DNA of 64,000 nucleotides. It comes from Lamellibrachia satsuma (taxonomy: Eukaryota; Annelida; Polychaeta; Sabellida; Siboglinidae). The number at the start of each line of letters is the position of its first letter. The first letter of the stretch is position 1. The notes beneath the pieces were generated by a model, which saw only the letters and a list, made by a program, of their open reading frames with translations, did no database searches and was not told where the DNA came from. Below, one piece after another: positions 1-12,700 of the stretch. The stretch is taken from assembly GCA_033239005.1 (NCBI GenBank), contig BSQZ01000053.1, forward strand, positions 2,898,501-2,962,500, read 5' to 3'. Made by a program: the position numbers and the translations under genes.

Positions 1-1635
1 CGTATGTGAGGAGAAGTTTAGCCGTTCTATGTGGTCGTTTTCATGGTTCAGTCAGAAAAGAACTAAGATTGAAGTCATAGGCTACTGGCGTCGCTAAACT
101 GCTCCGAAAGAGCCAAATTCGAAGGTGATTCTGCGGTATCACTTGCTGCTAGCGGTTCGAAATCTTTACATTGTACTTTTTATTCTGGAAAACTCGTCAC
201 AGTAATGCGAGTGAAACTTTAAAATTCAGTATGCTTTCACTCGCTCTACTGTGACGAGAGATGGCGATGTCAATTTTCAAGAATAAAATAAATGATGTAA
301 ACATGTGATTTGATTTCTGGGGAGAATTTCTCCTGGTGAGGGGTAGCGCATGATTATGACCTGTAATGTTGGCAAAGGAAACGTTTTACATCTTGGCTTT
401 GGCCTTTACGATCTGCTCTACCTTCGAGACGGCATGGTGAACGCATGGGGTGTATTAATAATTTAATGGCGCAATACTGCACCAGGATTGACTTGGCCGA
501 ATATCAAATTGGATTCTGACGCGACCCTCTGATTGAAATGACGCAGTGGGACGCAACGCTTTTAATTTACTGTGATGCCGACTTATTTTAAAGTCGACAT
601 CACAATATAGCTGCACAACATACTTTGCCCACATGTTCGAATTGCAATCTTATAATATTTTATTGGATCTTGCGGAGAGCTTTCTGTATTGTTGCATCTC
701 CTTCCTCAGACAGCATACCGTCTACACTTTGCAGACTCACAATCATCATTCAATGGAACATTCTTTCTGGAAAACATTGACTTACTGTTCTTTGGTATTT
801 GTTCATTAGTTGCTTGGTGCACTCTATGACAAATAGATCACATTTCCCTACCCCATTTTATTTGAAACTTTGAAAATGTCGTCGTATCATGGAATGAAAT
901 CCTCATTATCTAAAGTTACAAGATCATCGCTATCCACTCTGAATGACATTGTCAAGGTTGCGATTGCTTTGCCAATAGAATGGCGCTGATCCGTTGCTAC
1001 TGCTGTTCTCTTCAGTGTCTCCTACAATCACGAATACTTGATATACATTTACGAAACTAACTCTACCATGTTGGCAAAATACCATGGTGTTTTGAAACAG
1101 GTAAACCATGGTAAAATACCATGTTGTTTTGAAACAGGTAAGCCACAGTATACCATGACATGACTCTTAATATGTTGCCGAATGCTTCTCTGGTAAAAGA
1201 CGCTAAGTTCTTGTGAACTGTGAGTCATAGTGCATGGATTAGGTGATGCGGCCTAGGCATCACTGGCAGTGATATACACAGGTGATTATGGATACTTTGG
1301 GGAATTTCCATCCCAATCGTCTTTGCCGGAGTTCCATCTCAAGAACAAGATACAGAGCCGTGCAGTTTTAACATTTGGTTTGCTCGGTTGACCATTTCTT
1401 ACACCGTTTCTCAAAGCTACAGTGTGCTTAATGCTGCTGTGTGACGAATGTAATAACACAGTTGCAATAGTATTCTTGCTGTTAAATTAGGAAACAGTCG
1501 TAGCCCTGACGGGACGTCGCTGATCGGGATTCATATCAAGAAACACTTAGCACTGGGCAGTGTAAAAGTAGCATGCTTATAACCAGTAGCTCACGATTTT
1601 AGGCACACATGCTCCGCTATTAAATGCTTTTTTAA
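1..1635. other. intergenic, no gene recognised
   Basis: No coding exon, RNA gene or mobile element was recognised here. The only local structure I see is a 36-bp doublet at about 1075-1141, in which the phrase TTTTGAAACAGGTAA recurs after ACCATG. Confidence 0.5.
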
Positions 1636-1705
1636 ATGAAAACGTTACACAAGAATACAATATATCGTGTCACAAGTAATGCAGATATTAATAATGAACC
1701 TCAGT

Positions 1706-2310
1706 CAGTCGATGAAGATATATCACACCGACAGATGCACCGCGTGTTACCGGTATCGCCATCTGCCGATCACAAAATGCATTGTCTTGCAAGCATGCCA
1801 ATACAATTGTTCATATCGGCAGAGGTACCATGCTCAACTAGGATTTATATTGGGAGTATATAACGTGACACATCATGAACTATTGTTTATTCCTATGAGT
1901 ACAGTGAAGTATAAATGTACACATGTGGAATATCAATGTAAATGCTACGTACTATGACTAGGCAAATTTTATCTATGAATTGGTGGTAATGAAAGATTGT
2001 AACAATGACGCTGTCTTAAATAAGGAAGAAAGTAATGCTATGATTTTATATCTAAGCAAAATATAATTTGTTTTCTAACTGGTGTTTTTTATATGGAACG
2101 TTATAAGTTGTTTAATACGTACATGTTTGTGGATCTTGAATCCGAATAAAGATGGTAATAATAATACTATATTGTTTCTATATACTATCGATGAAGATAT
2201 ATCACACCAACAGATGTTACCAGTACCGCCATCTGCCGATCAAACAAATGCATTATCGTGCAAACATGCCAATACAATTGTTCATATCGGCAGAGGTACC
2301 ATGCCACTAC
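1706..2310. repeat. diverged direct repeat, two copies of about 120 bp
   Basis: A segment beginning CGATGAAGATATATCACACC at 1710 recurs at 2189 with substitutions. Both copies run through a shared stretch ending near GGCAGAGGTACCATG. Short open frames across it are not conserved between copies, so I treat it as non-coding repeated DNA. Confidence 0.7.
1863..2152 (+). repeat. dispersed direct repeat, copy 1
   Basis: This 290-bp block, from ACGTGACACATCATGAACTA to the phrase GAATAAAGATGG, is repeated at 3911-4228 with few changes. The second copy also carries three tandem 15-bp units reading GATATGCCTGTGAGT. The function is unknown; it may be an uncharacterised non-autonomous element or a local segmental duplication. 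Confidence 0.75.
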
Positions 2311-2929
2311 AATTGTTGTCATCGGTAATGTTCCGTGCCAATATAATTATTCCTATTGGCATTGTTACTGTGCCAATTTAGTTTGTTGCAATATCAGTAG
2401 TGGTACCATGACAATACGTGACAATACATGACAATACAGTTGCAAACGTTCTGTGGTGTTCGACCCTAGGTAAGGATTTTTGTATTTAACGTGATTTATT
2501 CGTACTGTGTAACAACTGGAGCCACGGCATGGTGGTTTTATGTTCCGATATTACCATACAGTCCACGTCGAAGAAGCAAATATTTCAGTACATGTTTATA
2601 ACACTTTATTCCAGCGTAAGTCATGCCTACTGATGTTGATCAATCTAATATGTTCAGTTAGAATCTAACTAATCAAACAGGTCAACATATGTGTAGTCTT
2701 CCATGACTCGTCGTTCTTGGGTACTGGTTTGTAGTGACTGAGCATTATTGCACATTTTGCAAGTGATACCATAGTTGCACTTTCCATTGTCGTGTCTGAA
2801 TCCAGCTGGTGGTTGAATAAACAGCGTTATTTCGCATCAGTCATTCTACATTAACAAAATCACACAATACTCTAGACCTGCGTAATCTTGATTCGAGACA
2901 TTGAAGCAGAATACGTCTCGGTAGCGGAT

Positions 2930-3235
2930 TTCATAAACGGGTCATAATTTCTCGTAGCCATTCTTGGTTACCGCTGTATTGCGGTTGTGCGTTGCAAGTT
3001 ATAGTTACATTTCCCAGTATTGTACGGTAGAGGCCAGCTTCCGTCTCGTGAGACAATGCGTGTCTTTGCTGTCTCGCAGGCTTGATCTCCTGGTTAGCCC
3101 AGTACGCTTTGGTGTAAATAGCAGAACCACAAGGTAGATATATCTTCAGCAACTGTTTGCCAGTGCAGAGGGTCGATATCATAGACTTTCAGATCGCTTT
3201 TGATTACATCATTGCACTTAACTTAGATATGCCAA
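2930..3235 (-). pseudogene. LINE reverse-transcriptase relic (C-terminal part)
   Basis: On the minus strand one frame reads KSDLKVYDID followed by WQTVAEDISTLW. This matches the conserved block (C..D.K..L..ID...W...A.D...WR) near the C-terminus of many non-LTR retrotransposon polymerases. The frame then shifts, and the continuation (YTKAYWANQE) is in another frame. No intact domain remains. It is a dead fragment; a related degraded stretch appears around 3360-3430. Confidence 0.5.
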
Positions 3236-3910
3236 CTGGGCGTTTGTTGTACACAGCAACGCTACTTGGCATCAACCATTTTATTTTGACAGACAGCAAC
3301 GTGGATACTCTAAACATGCCTAGTGACACGATTTAATACGTTGCAACAGAAGAAGTATTAATAGCGGATTTCTTAAACCGATCCTTACCTTTAGGGTTGT
3401 TTCTGTTATCTGTGATCATCTTTCGAGTAGCTGGTCACGTCCTCCGTTGTTTTGTGGCTGAGCATTACTGCAGATATCTAAAGTGAAACTACGTGTGAAT
3501 CTTTCATTATCGTGCCAAGCAAGCAAGTAAGTAAGTAAGTAATTGTAGGCAGCAACGTTGTTTGTCGTCAGTCATTTCTACGCGTACAAACAGTACAGTA
3601 AATACCCTATATTTATGTAGTCTATGATAATGTAGTCATTCGGTTTATGTCTGAGTTTGGTTCACTTCAAACTGTCGTTTTAAAACAAATTGTTGTGCAT
3701 TGTACGGATCTCAACTATGGCCACTGCGGCATGACAGTGTTAACAAGATGTGCATTCAGTGGCGTAATGCTTTGCGCAAGGTATGGAATCTACCATATGG
3801 TTCGCACATAGGTTTAATACCACAAATTGCTTAATGTGAACCTTTAGACGTTGCTTTGGTCTTTACGTTTATAATGGGCCAGAATGTAAAATAAATGTTT
3901 TCTAAATAAA

Positions 3911-4228
3911 ACGTGACACATCATGAACTATTGTATATGCCTGTGAGTGATATGCCTGTGAGTGATATGCCTGTGAGTGATATGAATTATAAATGAACAT
4001 ATGTGGAATATCAATGTAAATGCTACATACTACGACTACACAAATATGATTTGTGAATTGGTGGTAATGAATGATTGTAACAATGACGCTGTCTTAAATA
4101 AGGAAAATGCAATGCTGTGATTTCATATCTAAGCACAATATAATTTGTTTTCTAACTGCTGTTTTTATATGGAACTTTATAATTTGTTTAATATGTACAT
4201 GTTTGTGGATCCTGAGTCAGAATAAAGG
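3911..4228 (+). repeat. dispersed direct repeat, copy 2
   Basis: Second copy of the block at 1863-2152. It differs mainly by a small 15-bp tandem expansion at about 3938-3983. The flanking phrase ACAAACAGTACAGTAAATA at about 4229 also occurs near 3586, so the surrounding region is a patchwork of local duplications. Confidence 0.75.
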
Positions 4229-4644
4229 ACAAACAGTACAGTAAATATTCTACATTTATATAGTCCATGATCATGTAGTCATACAGTTTAACACGTTTCA
4301 GCAGATCACGTCTGGAAAACTAGAACAGGATGCGAAGGGAAGTGTTTCGAATCAGCTCTTGTGCATAATCAGCAAACACCGACAGCGATATAATATCGTG
4401 CTTACTGGCCACCACAATTATAGATAATAGCTGAAATAATAGCAAAATGCAATAAAAATGTTCTACATGCATAATACATATACAGTGCCCAGTTGACCAC
4501 GCATTCGTCCATCTGTCCTGGATGATAATCACTACTTCGTCTGTCACACAGCTTTGTCTTATGATCTGGCAACTCGGGAGTACTGAATTGCATAAACGGA
4601 AAAGAAAACACGCGTCCTTTGGCATTTCGATATACTTTGCCTCG

Positions 4645-5394
4645 TCGTTGCTGTTGCTGGTAACTGTTGCAGCCGGCCGGTGTACCTTGGTACTGCAACG
4701 ACTCCATCTCGAGCGTCGTTGCTACTGCTGGTAACTGTTGCAGCCGGCCGGTGTACCTTGGTGCTGCAACGACTCCATCTCGAGCGTCGTTGCTACTGCT
4801 GGTAACTGTTGCAGCCGGCCGGTGTACCTTGGTACTGCAACGACTCCATCTCGAGCGGCGTTGCTACTGCTGGTAACTGTTGCAGCCGGCCGGTGTACCT
4901 TGGTACTGCAACGACTCCATCTCGAGCGTCGTTACTACTGCTGGTAACTGTTGCAGTCGGCCGATGTACCTTGGTACTGCAACGACTCCATCTCGAGCGG
5001 CGTTGCTACTGCTGGTAACTGTTGCAGTCGGCCGGTGTACTTGGTACTGCAACGACATCCATCTCTTGTAAGCGTCGTGGTACGCAACGACCATCCGAGC
5101 GTCGTTGTTACTGCTGGTAACTGTTGCAGCCGGCCGGTGTACCTTGGTACTGCAACGACTTCATCTCGAGCGTCGTTGTTACTGCTGGTAACTGTTGCAG
5201 CCGGCCGGTGTACCTTGGTACTGCAACGACTCCATCTCGAGCGTCGTTGTTACTGCTGGTAACTGTTGCAGCCGGCCGGTGTACCTTGGTACTGCAACGA
5301 CTCCATCTCGAGCGTCGTTGTTACTGCTGGTAACTGTTGCAGCCGGCCGGTGTACCTTGGTACTGCAACGACTCCATCTCGAGCGGCGTTGCAG
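4645..5394. repeat. 71-bp minisatellite overlapping the globin 3' end
   Basis: About ten tandem copies of a 71-bp unit contain TGTTGCAGCCGGCCGGTGTACC on the plus strand (only the core is quoted); unit starts fall at 4667, 4738, 4809, 4880 and 4951, and again at 5124, 5195, 5266 and 5337. An irregular unit lies near 5050-5110. On the minus strand the first unit supplies the last residues and stop codon of the globin gene. The unit shares the phrase ACGCTYGAGATGGA with globin exon 3 just upstream, which suggests the array was seeded by exon sequence. The overlapping 60-100-residue frames across it are repeat shadows. Confidence 0.92.
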
Positions 5395-5530
5395 CACCAA
5401 GATATTCCATCTCAAGCGTCATGTGTTTCTGCATCCAACGAAATAATGTCCGCATCAGTTCTTCGTCTCTGTCTTTAAATTTCTCGAAGTGCTTTTCACG
5501 TAGGGCTTGCATCAGTGGTTCCTCGAGATA
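5321..5530 (-). CDS. globin exon 3 (residues 129-197, G-H helices and repeat-coded tail)
   Basis: Acceptor CCACCCTTCCAG/TATCTC, phase 0. The exon encodes the G and H helices ([13 protein letters not shown], then [13 protein letters not shown]) and ends the globin fold at YLG (171-173). The remaining residues, [17 protein letters not shown] and on to QQ, read into the 71-bp minisatellite, and the TAA stop at 5323-5321 lies inside the first unit. Confidence 0.9.
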   Translation of the reverse strand, partial: YLEEPLMQALREKHFEKFKDRDEELMRTLFRWMQKHMTLEMEYLGAATPLEMESLQYQGTPAGCNSYQQ

Positions 5531-8500
5531 CTGGAAGGGTGGAAATGAACAGGTGTTAAGCTATAATATAAGCTACAATATGTAATAATATTTCCTGCAG
5601 ATACTGCATCGATGAAAACGAAAAGTTGTTATGCAATCAATATATAATAATAGGTCTTGTTGATACTGCTCATATTGAAACTGGAAGATGTTAAGTAAAT
5701 AATTTTAATAATTGTTTTAATAGTACGTCATAGTAGGTAAGTATACAATGCGTAACATAGATCGTAACGATAGAAATGAACATATGTTAAGTAAACATCC
5801 AAACTGGATGGAAATGAGATGCTAAGTAAACAATACTGAACAGTAGTTCTCCTTTCTGCTACAATGATGGAAACGAGATGCTAAGTTGACAATACTAAAC
5901 AATAGTTCTTCTTTGTGCTACAATGATGGAAACGAGATGCTAAGTTGACAATACTAAACAATAGTTCTTCTTTGTGCCACAATGATGGAAACGAGATGCT
6001 AAGTTGACAATACTAAACAGTAGTTCTCCTTTCTGCTACAATGATGGAAAAGAGATGCTAAGTAGACAATACTGAACAGTAGTTCTCCTTTCTGCTACAA
6101 TGATGGAAAAGAGATGCTAAGTTGACAATACTAAACAATAGTTCTCCTTTGTGCTACAATGATGGAAACGAGATGCTAAGTTGACAATACTAAACAATAG
6201 TTCTTCTTTGTGCCACAATGATGGAAACGAGATGCTAAGTTGACAATACTAAACAATAGTTCTCCTTTGTGCTACAATGATGGAAACGAGATGCTAAGTT
6301 GACAATACTAAACAATAGTTCTCCTTTGTGCTACAATGATGGAAACGAGATGCTAAGTTGACAATACTAAACAATAGTTCTTCTTTGTGCCACAATGATG
6401 GAAACGAGATGCTAAGTTGACAATACTAAACAATAGTTCTCCTTTGTGCTACAATGATGGAAACGAGATGCTAAGTTGACAATACTAAACAATAGTTCTC
6501 CTTTGTGCTACAATGATGGAAACGAGATGCTAAGTTGACAATACTAAACAATAGTTCTTCTTTGTGCTACAATGATGGAAACGAGATGCTAAGTTGACAA
6601 TACTAAACAATAGTTCTTCTTTGTGCTACAATGATGGAAACGAGATGCTAAGTTGACAATACTAAACAATAGTTCTCCTTTGTGCTACAATGATGGAAAC
6701 GAGATGCTAAGTTGACAATACTAAACAATAGTTCTTCTTTGTGCCACAATGATGGAAACGAGATGCTAAGTTGACAATACTAAACAATAGTTCTCCTTTG
6801 TGCTACAATGATGGAAACGAGATGCTAAGTTGACAATACTAAACAATAGTTCTTCTTTGTGCCACAATGATGGAAACGAGATGCTAAGTTGACAATACTA
6901 AACAATAGTTCTCCTTTGTGCTACAATGATGGAAACGAGATGCTAAGTTGACAATACTAAACAATAGTTCTTCTTTGTGCCACAATGATGGAAACGAGAT
7001 GCTAAGTTGACAATACTAAACAATAGTTCTCCTTTGTGCTACAATGATGGAAACGAGATGCTAAGTTGACAATACTAAACAATAGTTCTTCTTTGTGCTA
7101 CAATGATGGAAACGAGATGCTAAGTTGACAATACTAAACAATAGTTCTTCTTTGTGCTACAATGATGGAAACGAGATGCTAAGTTGACAATACTAAACAA
7201 TAGTTCTTCTTTGTGCTACAATGATGGAAACGAGAAGTTGAGAACCTCAACAGTAAGTAAAAATAGTTGCTGTTGTTATCTTATCACTGATAACAAGACG
7301 CCATGATTTCAATACGAAACAACAGCTCCCTAATCCAACAATATTATACTAAATGGTACCTTTGCGATGTAAATCGCCCCTGAATCGTACGAGATGGTGG
7401 CGGAGTAACACAGCCTTGTGTGATTATTTGTGTCACTCCGCCAACCATCCAGTATACTATTCGCTGGGCGATTTACTCCGCAAAGGTGCCATTTAAAATA
7501 TATTTCCAATTTAAATTCAATTAATTGGGGACTATGTTCTATGTCGTTGCCGACGGTCGTCGTTCAGTATTAAGCAATAATATTTCCGTTTGTTGTTTTA
7601 TACGCAGTGACGTAAACAATACTTTCGCGTGCGCAGTGGAGACTGGCAACGGGACAACGTAAGGTAAGATTCTAGATCAATGAACTGGTGCGGAAGAAAG
7701 CGTAGAAAATTTACCGACAATACGCTTCATACATCTATGGTTTATTTTCACGGCATAGAACACACGGACACACGTGATTCCAGCATTTGGTGCCCACCGA
7801 CAGTGGAGTCGGGCGGCTTGACTTCGTCATAGCACGCGCCATTTCGTAGGCGATGACCACGTCATGACGTCAATAAGTAGTTCCGTCCGTATCGCGAGCG
7901 TTCAGTACCGCTTTTGGTAGTGCACCACAGTATCGCACGGCACGTATTGAACGCGCGTATAATAAAAATGTATACTTTTAGCAGGGGTGGGGTCCCAATC
8001 AACAAGCAGGTAGGGCCTAGGGGGGATTATTTACACCCCGCTTTTGTGTGAAGTTAATGTTTAAACAGTCTTGTTGGTACTGTGCTTGTACAGTCTTAAT
8101 TAAGTATCGTTTTCCCTTGTAAATTGTCATGCTGGAACATTATGTAACAGCTACAAAGGTTTTTTTGGTCACACTTTTATTGCTAACATATACCAGTATG
8201 TCTTCTACGCTGACGTAATTATCCAGATAGACTATTTATTCTGACTGTGCAATCTGTGATGCAGAAATCTTACATTTCATGCGGTATGCACCGTGGCAAT
8301 TACGTCGAAATTCATCCTCCAAAATAAATTGGACGAATTGCCCATTCTCAACCTACATAGTAGTTGTTTTTTTTCCACACAAACTTAGAAAGTTATTAAT
8401 CAAACACACCGGGGATTCATGGGTAATGGAACTGCTTAGGCATACGAAAAAATGTATAAAGTTTGCTCGATGACACTGTGTAACATCAGCTATACTGAAT

Positions 8501-9391
8501 AAGGCAATGATGAAAATTAAAAGACTCATAAGTTGCCTATTCATATCAGTGACTACTCTGTTACTATGTAGAGCGAGGAGCGAAATTTAAATATCGGTAA
8601 GATACCAATGCGTGCCACACCCGAAACAATCCCAGACATTCCAGCGCCTGCTCTATCGATTTCACTTGAAGCCACGCGTGCCCATGAGCAATACAAGAAA
8701 CCACCTTATATTCGTGACCACAATGTTGGCTCTGCTCAGTCCGGCATTAACATGAAACACGCTATTGCAATGCATTTATTTGTCCATACAATACATCGCA
8801 GGTGACGTAACTGCATTTTGTTCGGTTGAAATTCCCACACGCGAACACATCCTGTCAAGTATACATGAACTTATACTCTGATAATAAATGACTGACACCC
8901 GATCCATGAACACATGGTAATACTGAAGATTATTGAGTGGATTTGGTTCAGTCATAACTCATAATTACTCATTAATCTCACTTTGGACAAGTTGGAAATG
9001 CAATCATTGAAATATAAAGTACACACCGGTACGTCAAAGGCGTATCGCGATACGTCTCGCGCAGAATTTTATTTCGCAATATACTGGTATACCGGTAATA
9101 TCTGGCAACACTAGTTAGAGTCATAAGACGGAAGCAATACGTACTTGGAAGAAGTCGCCGTAGAAATGCTCGATCTTGGCGTGAACTCTTGCCGTCTGCT
9201 CTAGTCGGTGCATGACGCCGTCGATGTCCCGATCGAGATGGTCGATTGCGTAATCGTAGACGTTGAATATTGCGACCGCCTGCGTCTCAAAAGCCACCGA
9301 GCGTAACATGTCCTGCTCATCTTTGAGGCTCGCCAAAGCGGGGAAAAGCACTTGGAAGTACGGACGATACCTAAAGAAACTACAGAAGACG

Positions 9392-9470
<79 letters not shown>

Positions 9471-9483
9471 CATATATATATAC

Positions 9484-9568
<85 letters not shown>

Positions 9569-9587
9569 TATGCATATATATATATAT

Positions 9588-9644
<57 letters not shown>

Positions 9645-9705
9645 ATAATCATATATAATAAATTATATATATATATATATTTCTTCTTGTTGCCCCTCCG
9701 TGGAA

Positions 9706-9751
<46 letters not shown>

Positions 9752-12700
9752 TATATTACCATAATTAGTATTGTTATTAAAATAATAATAATTATTATTA
9801 TTATTACTACTAGCAAATCTACCCATCATCCAGACGGGATAACTTGGTAGTTCGTAAGTGACTGTCACAATAACAATATTAAAACATTTCACATAAATAT
9901 CCAACTATGCCTTTATACTTGGTGCTACCATTCAATATCTTGGTAGCTTCTGGGAATCTAACTCTAAAAATTGCGACGTAATACTGGCAGTTAAAGTAAC
10001 GTCTAACGACGTCTTGCTCTTGTGTTACGTAACGTGGGACAATCGAAGAAAAGGCGCATGACGTTGTGAACAATTGTACGCAATTGTTCGTATACCTCTG
10101 CGGACAATTGTACGTAATAATTGCAAAGAGAAATTCAATTGTTCATGGAAAAGGCAATAGCGAGGTGAATTTCGAAAACAAATTAAACTGTGACTACCCT
10201 GAACGTTTGGCGCACGAGAGACAAAACGTCTAGGAGTAGCATAACATGTATACAAACATACATACATACATACATACATACATACATACATACATACATA
10301 CATACAAACAAACAAACATACATACATACATACATACATACATACATACATAAATACATACGTACATATATAAATACATACATACATGCATACATACATA
10401 CATACATGCATACATACATACATACATACATACATACATACATACATACATACATACATACATACATACATACATACATGCATACATAAATGCATGCATA
10501 CATGCATACATGCATACATACACGCATACACGCATACACGCATACACGCATACATACATACATACATACATAAACACATACATACATATATACATATATA
10601 CATACATACATACATATATACATACATACATACATACTTACATGAATACATACATATATACATACATACATTGCTGGTTAATAGTAAGATTATTATTATT
10701 ATTGTTTTTGTGGTCATTGTTGTTGGTTATTATTATATTGTTATTATTATTATTATATTGTTATTATTATTATCACCATCATCATCATTATTATTATTAT
10801 GATCATCATTATTATCAATAACACATTATTATCAACGGCGCGAGTTTGCGTGTTGCAAACTGGGTCCGTCAGCCGATAATTTAGGGCCTATTAGCGTGTT
10901 GCATTACGCGTTCAGTGCACATTAACGTCATTGTTTGAGTCAATCGGGCCAGGCAGCGCCCTCCCGCGGTCTCGACGGACAATTGACGTCCGCCGTGTCC
11001 GACGACAGCGGCGACTGCAGCCAGGCTGCAGAACGTGTTGTTCCATTAATAAATGATCTTAATTTGCACAAAGTATGTTTTCCAGCGACTGAGTACGTTA
11101 AGTTGAGCTATGCATCTGACGCACCATGAAAACGGGGCCAGTGTTGTGAGATTGACACCGACTAGAATTATGATTAGAATTAGAATGTGGTTCAGGTAGA
11201 GAAATTAAAGCATTCACCAAGGACTGAGTAGGAAATACCGCTATAACCAATTATGGATAATTCATTGTGTCGTTTGATTTATTTCTTTTAATAAATGGCA
11301 ACCATTAGCAGACTGGGGTCAATATACGGCAAATTATTCCCATTCACCAGAAGGCACTACTATATATCAAACTGGATAGAAACGTTGCTTGCGGAATTGA
11401 CTAACTTACGTGCGATTCCGTACGTTTCGAGGCTGTGCTGTGCGAAACAGCTCTTTTTTATGTAACATTTAGGAAGACTTGCCATCCGAAACAAAATGTT
11501 CCTGATGCTTGTGGACAATGAAGCCATTGGTGTATCGAGTGTTCACAATGTATAATCCGTGTGTGCGCTGCCCGTGAATTCAGACCTTATTGTTTACCAA
11601 AACTCCGCTCTGCCCTCTGTCCTTTATGCCCTCTAGTCCTTTATGCCCTCTAATCCTCTGTGCCCTCTATTCCTCTGTGCCCTCAAGTCCTCTGTGCCCT
11701 CTAGTCCTCTGTGCCATTTAGTTCTTCGACATCCGAAATCACATGTTCTACCTAAATATATTCTCTCATCAAACTAGATAAACAAGTATTTTCCTCAGAC
11801 CATAGAAACCCTTGGTTCTGGTTGTTTCAGCATTAAGCACTCCAACATAACTTGAACTTTTAGCAGTTTTCCTGATTTCAGGACGTACAATATATACTAA
11901 ATGCTTACTGCCACACATATAATTACTTATATGCAATACATTACACCCATTCCACTCTGAATAACTCACACTGAAATAATCACTCACACGATTCCTTTAA
12001 CAATATACGCTTCTTCGTATAAATACGTAGATATAATTAATATGTTATTACATTATAATAAAACAAAGCGTATTAACTCCGCTACCCCCGTAGTGTACAC
12101 ATTTCTATTTTACTATGTATCCATAATTTTTTTTTTGCACCCACCAAGAATCATGTCATTTGGTTGTACCATCTCCCATATTTGCCACGCCAAAGTTGAA
12201 AGCTTCCGGCGCGCCTTGCTACAAGCAATTATTGACAGATCTTGCACCTAGGACAACTAGCAAGCGCCTAATAACCAGCAACACCACGACGTAACAGTCC
12301 TCGGATACCAAATGCGGCGTTATCGACCACAGGATTTCGTAAACAGGCACGCAATCAGTCTGATGAATGTCGACACGGTCGCACTCAAGGGAATTATTTC
12401 TGGACCGCTTCTCCCACTACGCAAGTGGCAATTAGCGCGTCCTTAGACAGGTACTCGAAAGGGTAAGTCCGACAGACCTTTCACGCGTTGCAGAAAGAAT
12501 AACAATAAACTATCTCAAACGTGTCATTTTCTCAAAACTATTCCACTAATAAGCACTCTCAGTAGTTTTTTTTTGCGTCTTATTTTATAAATGTTGTTTG
12601 AACTTTAATCTTCCCATGTTTAATGTGGTCTTTGTAATAACTAGAAATATAATTACATAGATGATGTCATCATTATGACAATTGTTATCGTCATAATCGT

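Noticed and set aside
4320..4707. Alternative terminal globin exon on the minus strand (acceptor TTTATGCAATTCAG at about 4587, WTNAW and NWALYMYY frames)
   Set aside because: No frame gives G-H helix spacing, and the exon at 5530-5321 fits the G7.0 phase and aligns with myoglobin without gaps.
8590..8805. 65-codon plus-strand frame and overlapping minus-strand frame ([10 protein letters not shown]), considered as a globin exon
   Set aside because: Residue spacing does not fit globin helices and the true exon 3 was found at 5530-5321.
10025..10821. Long Met-Tyr-Val-Cys and His-Thr-Tyr-Ile frames
   Set aside because: Translation of a (TACA)n microsatellite.
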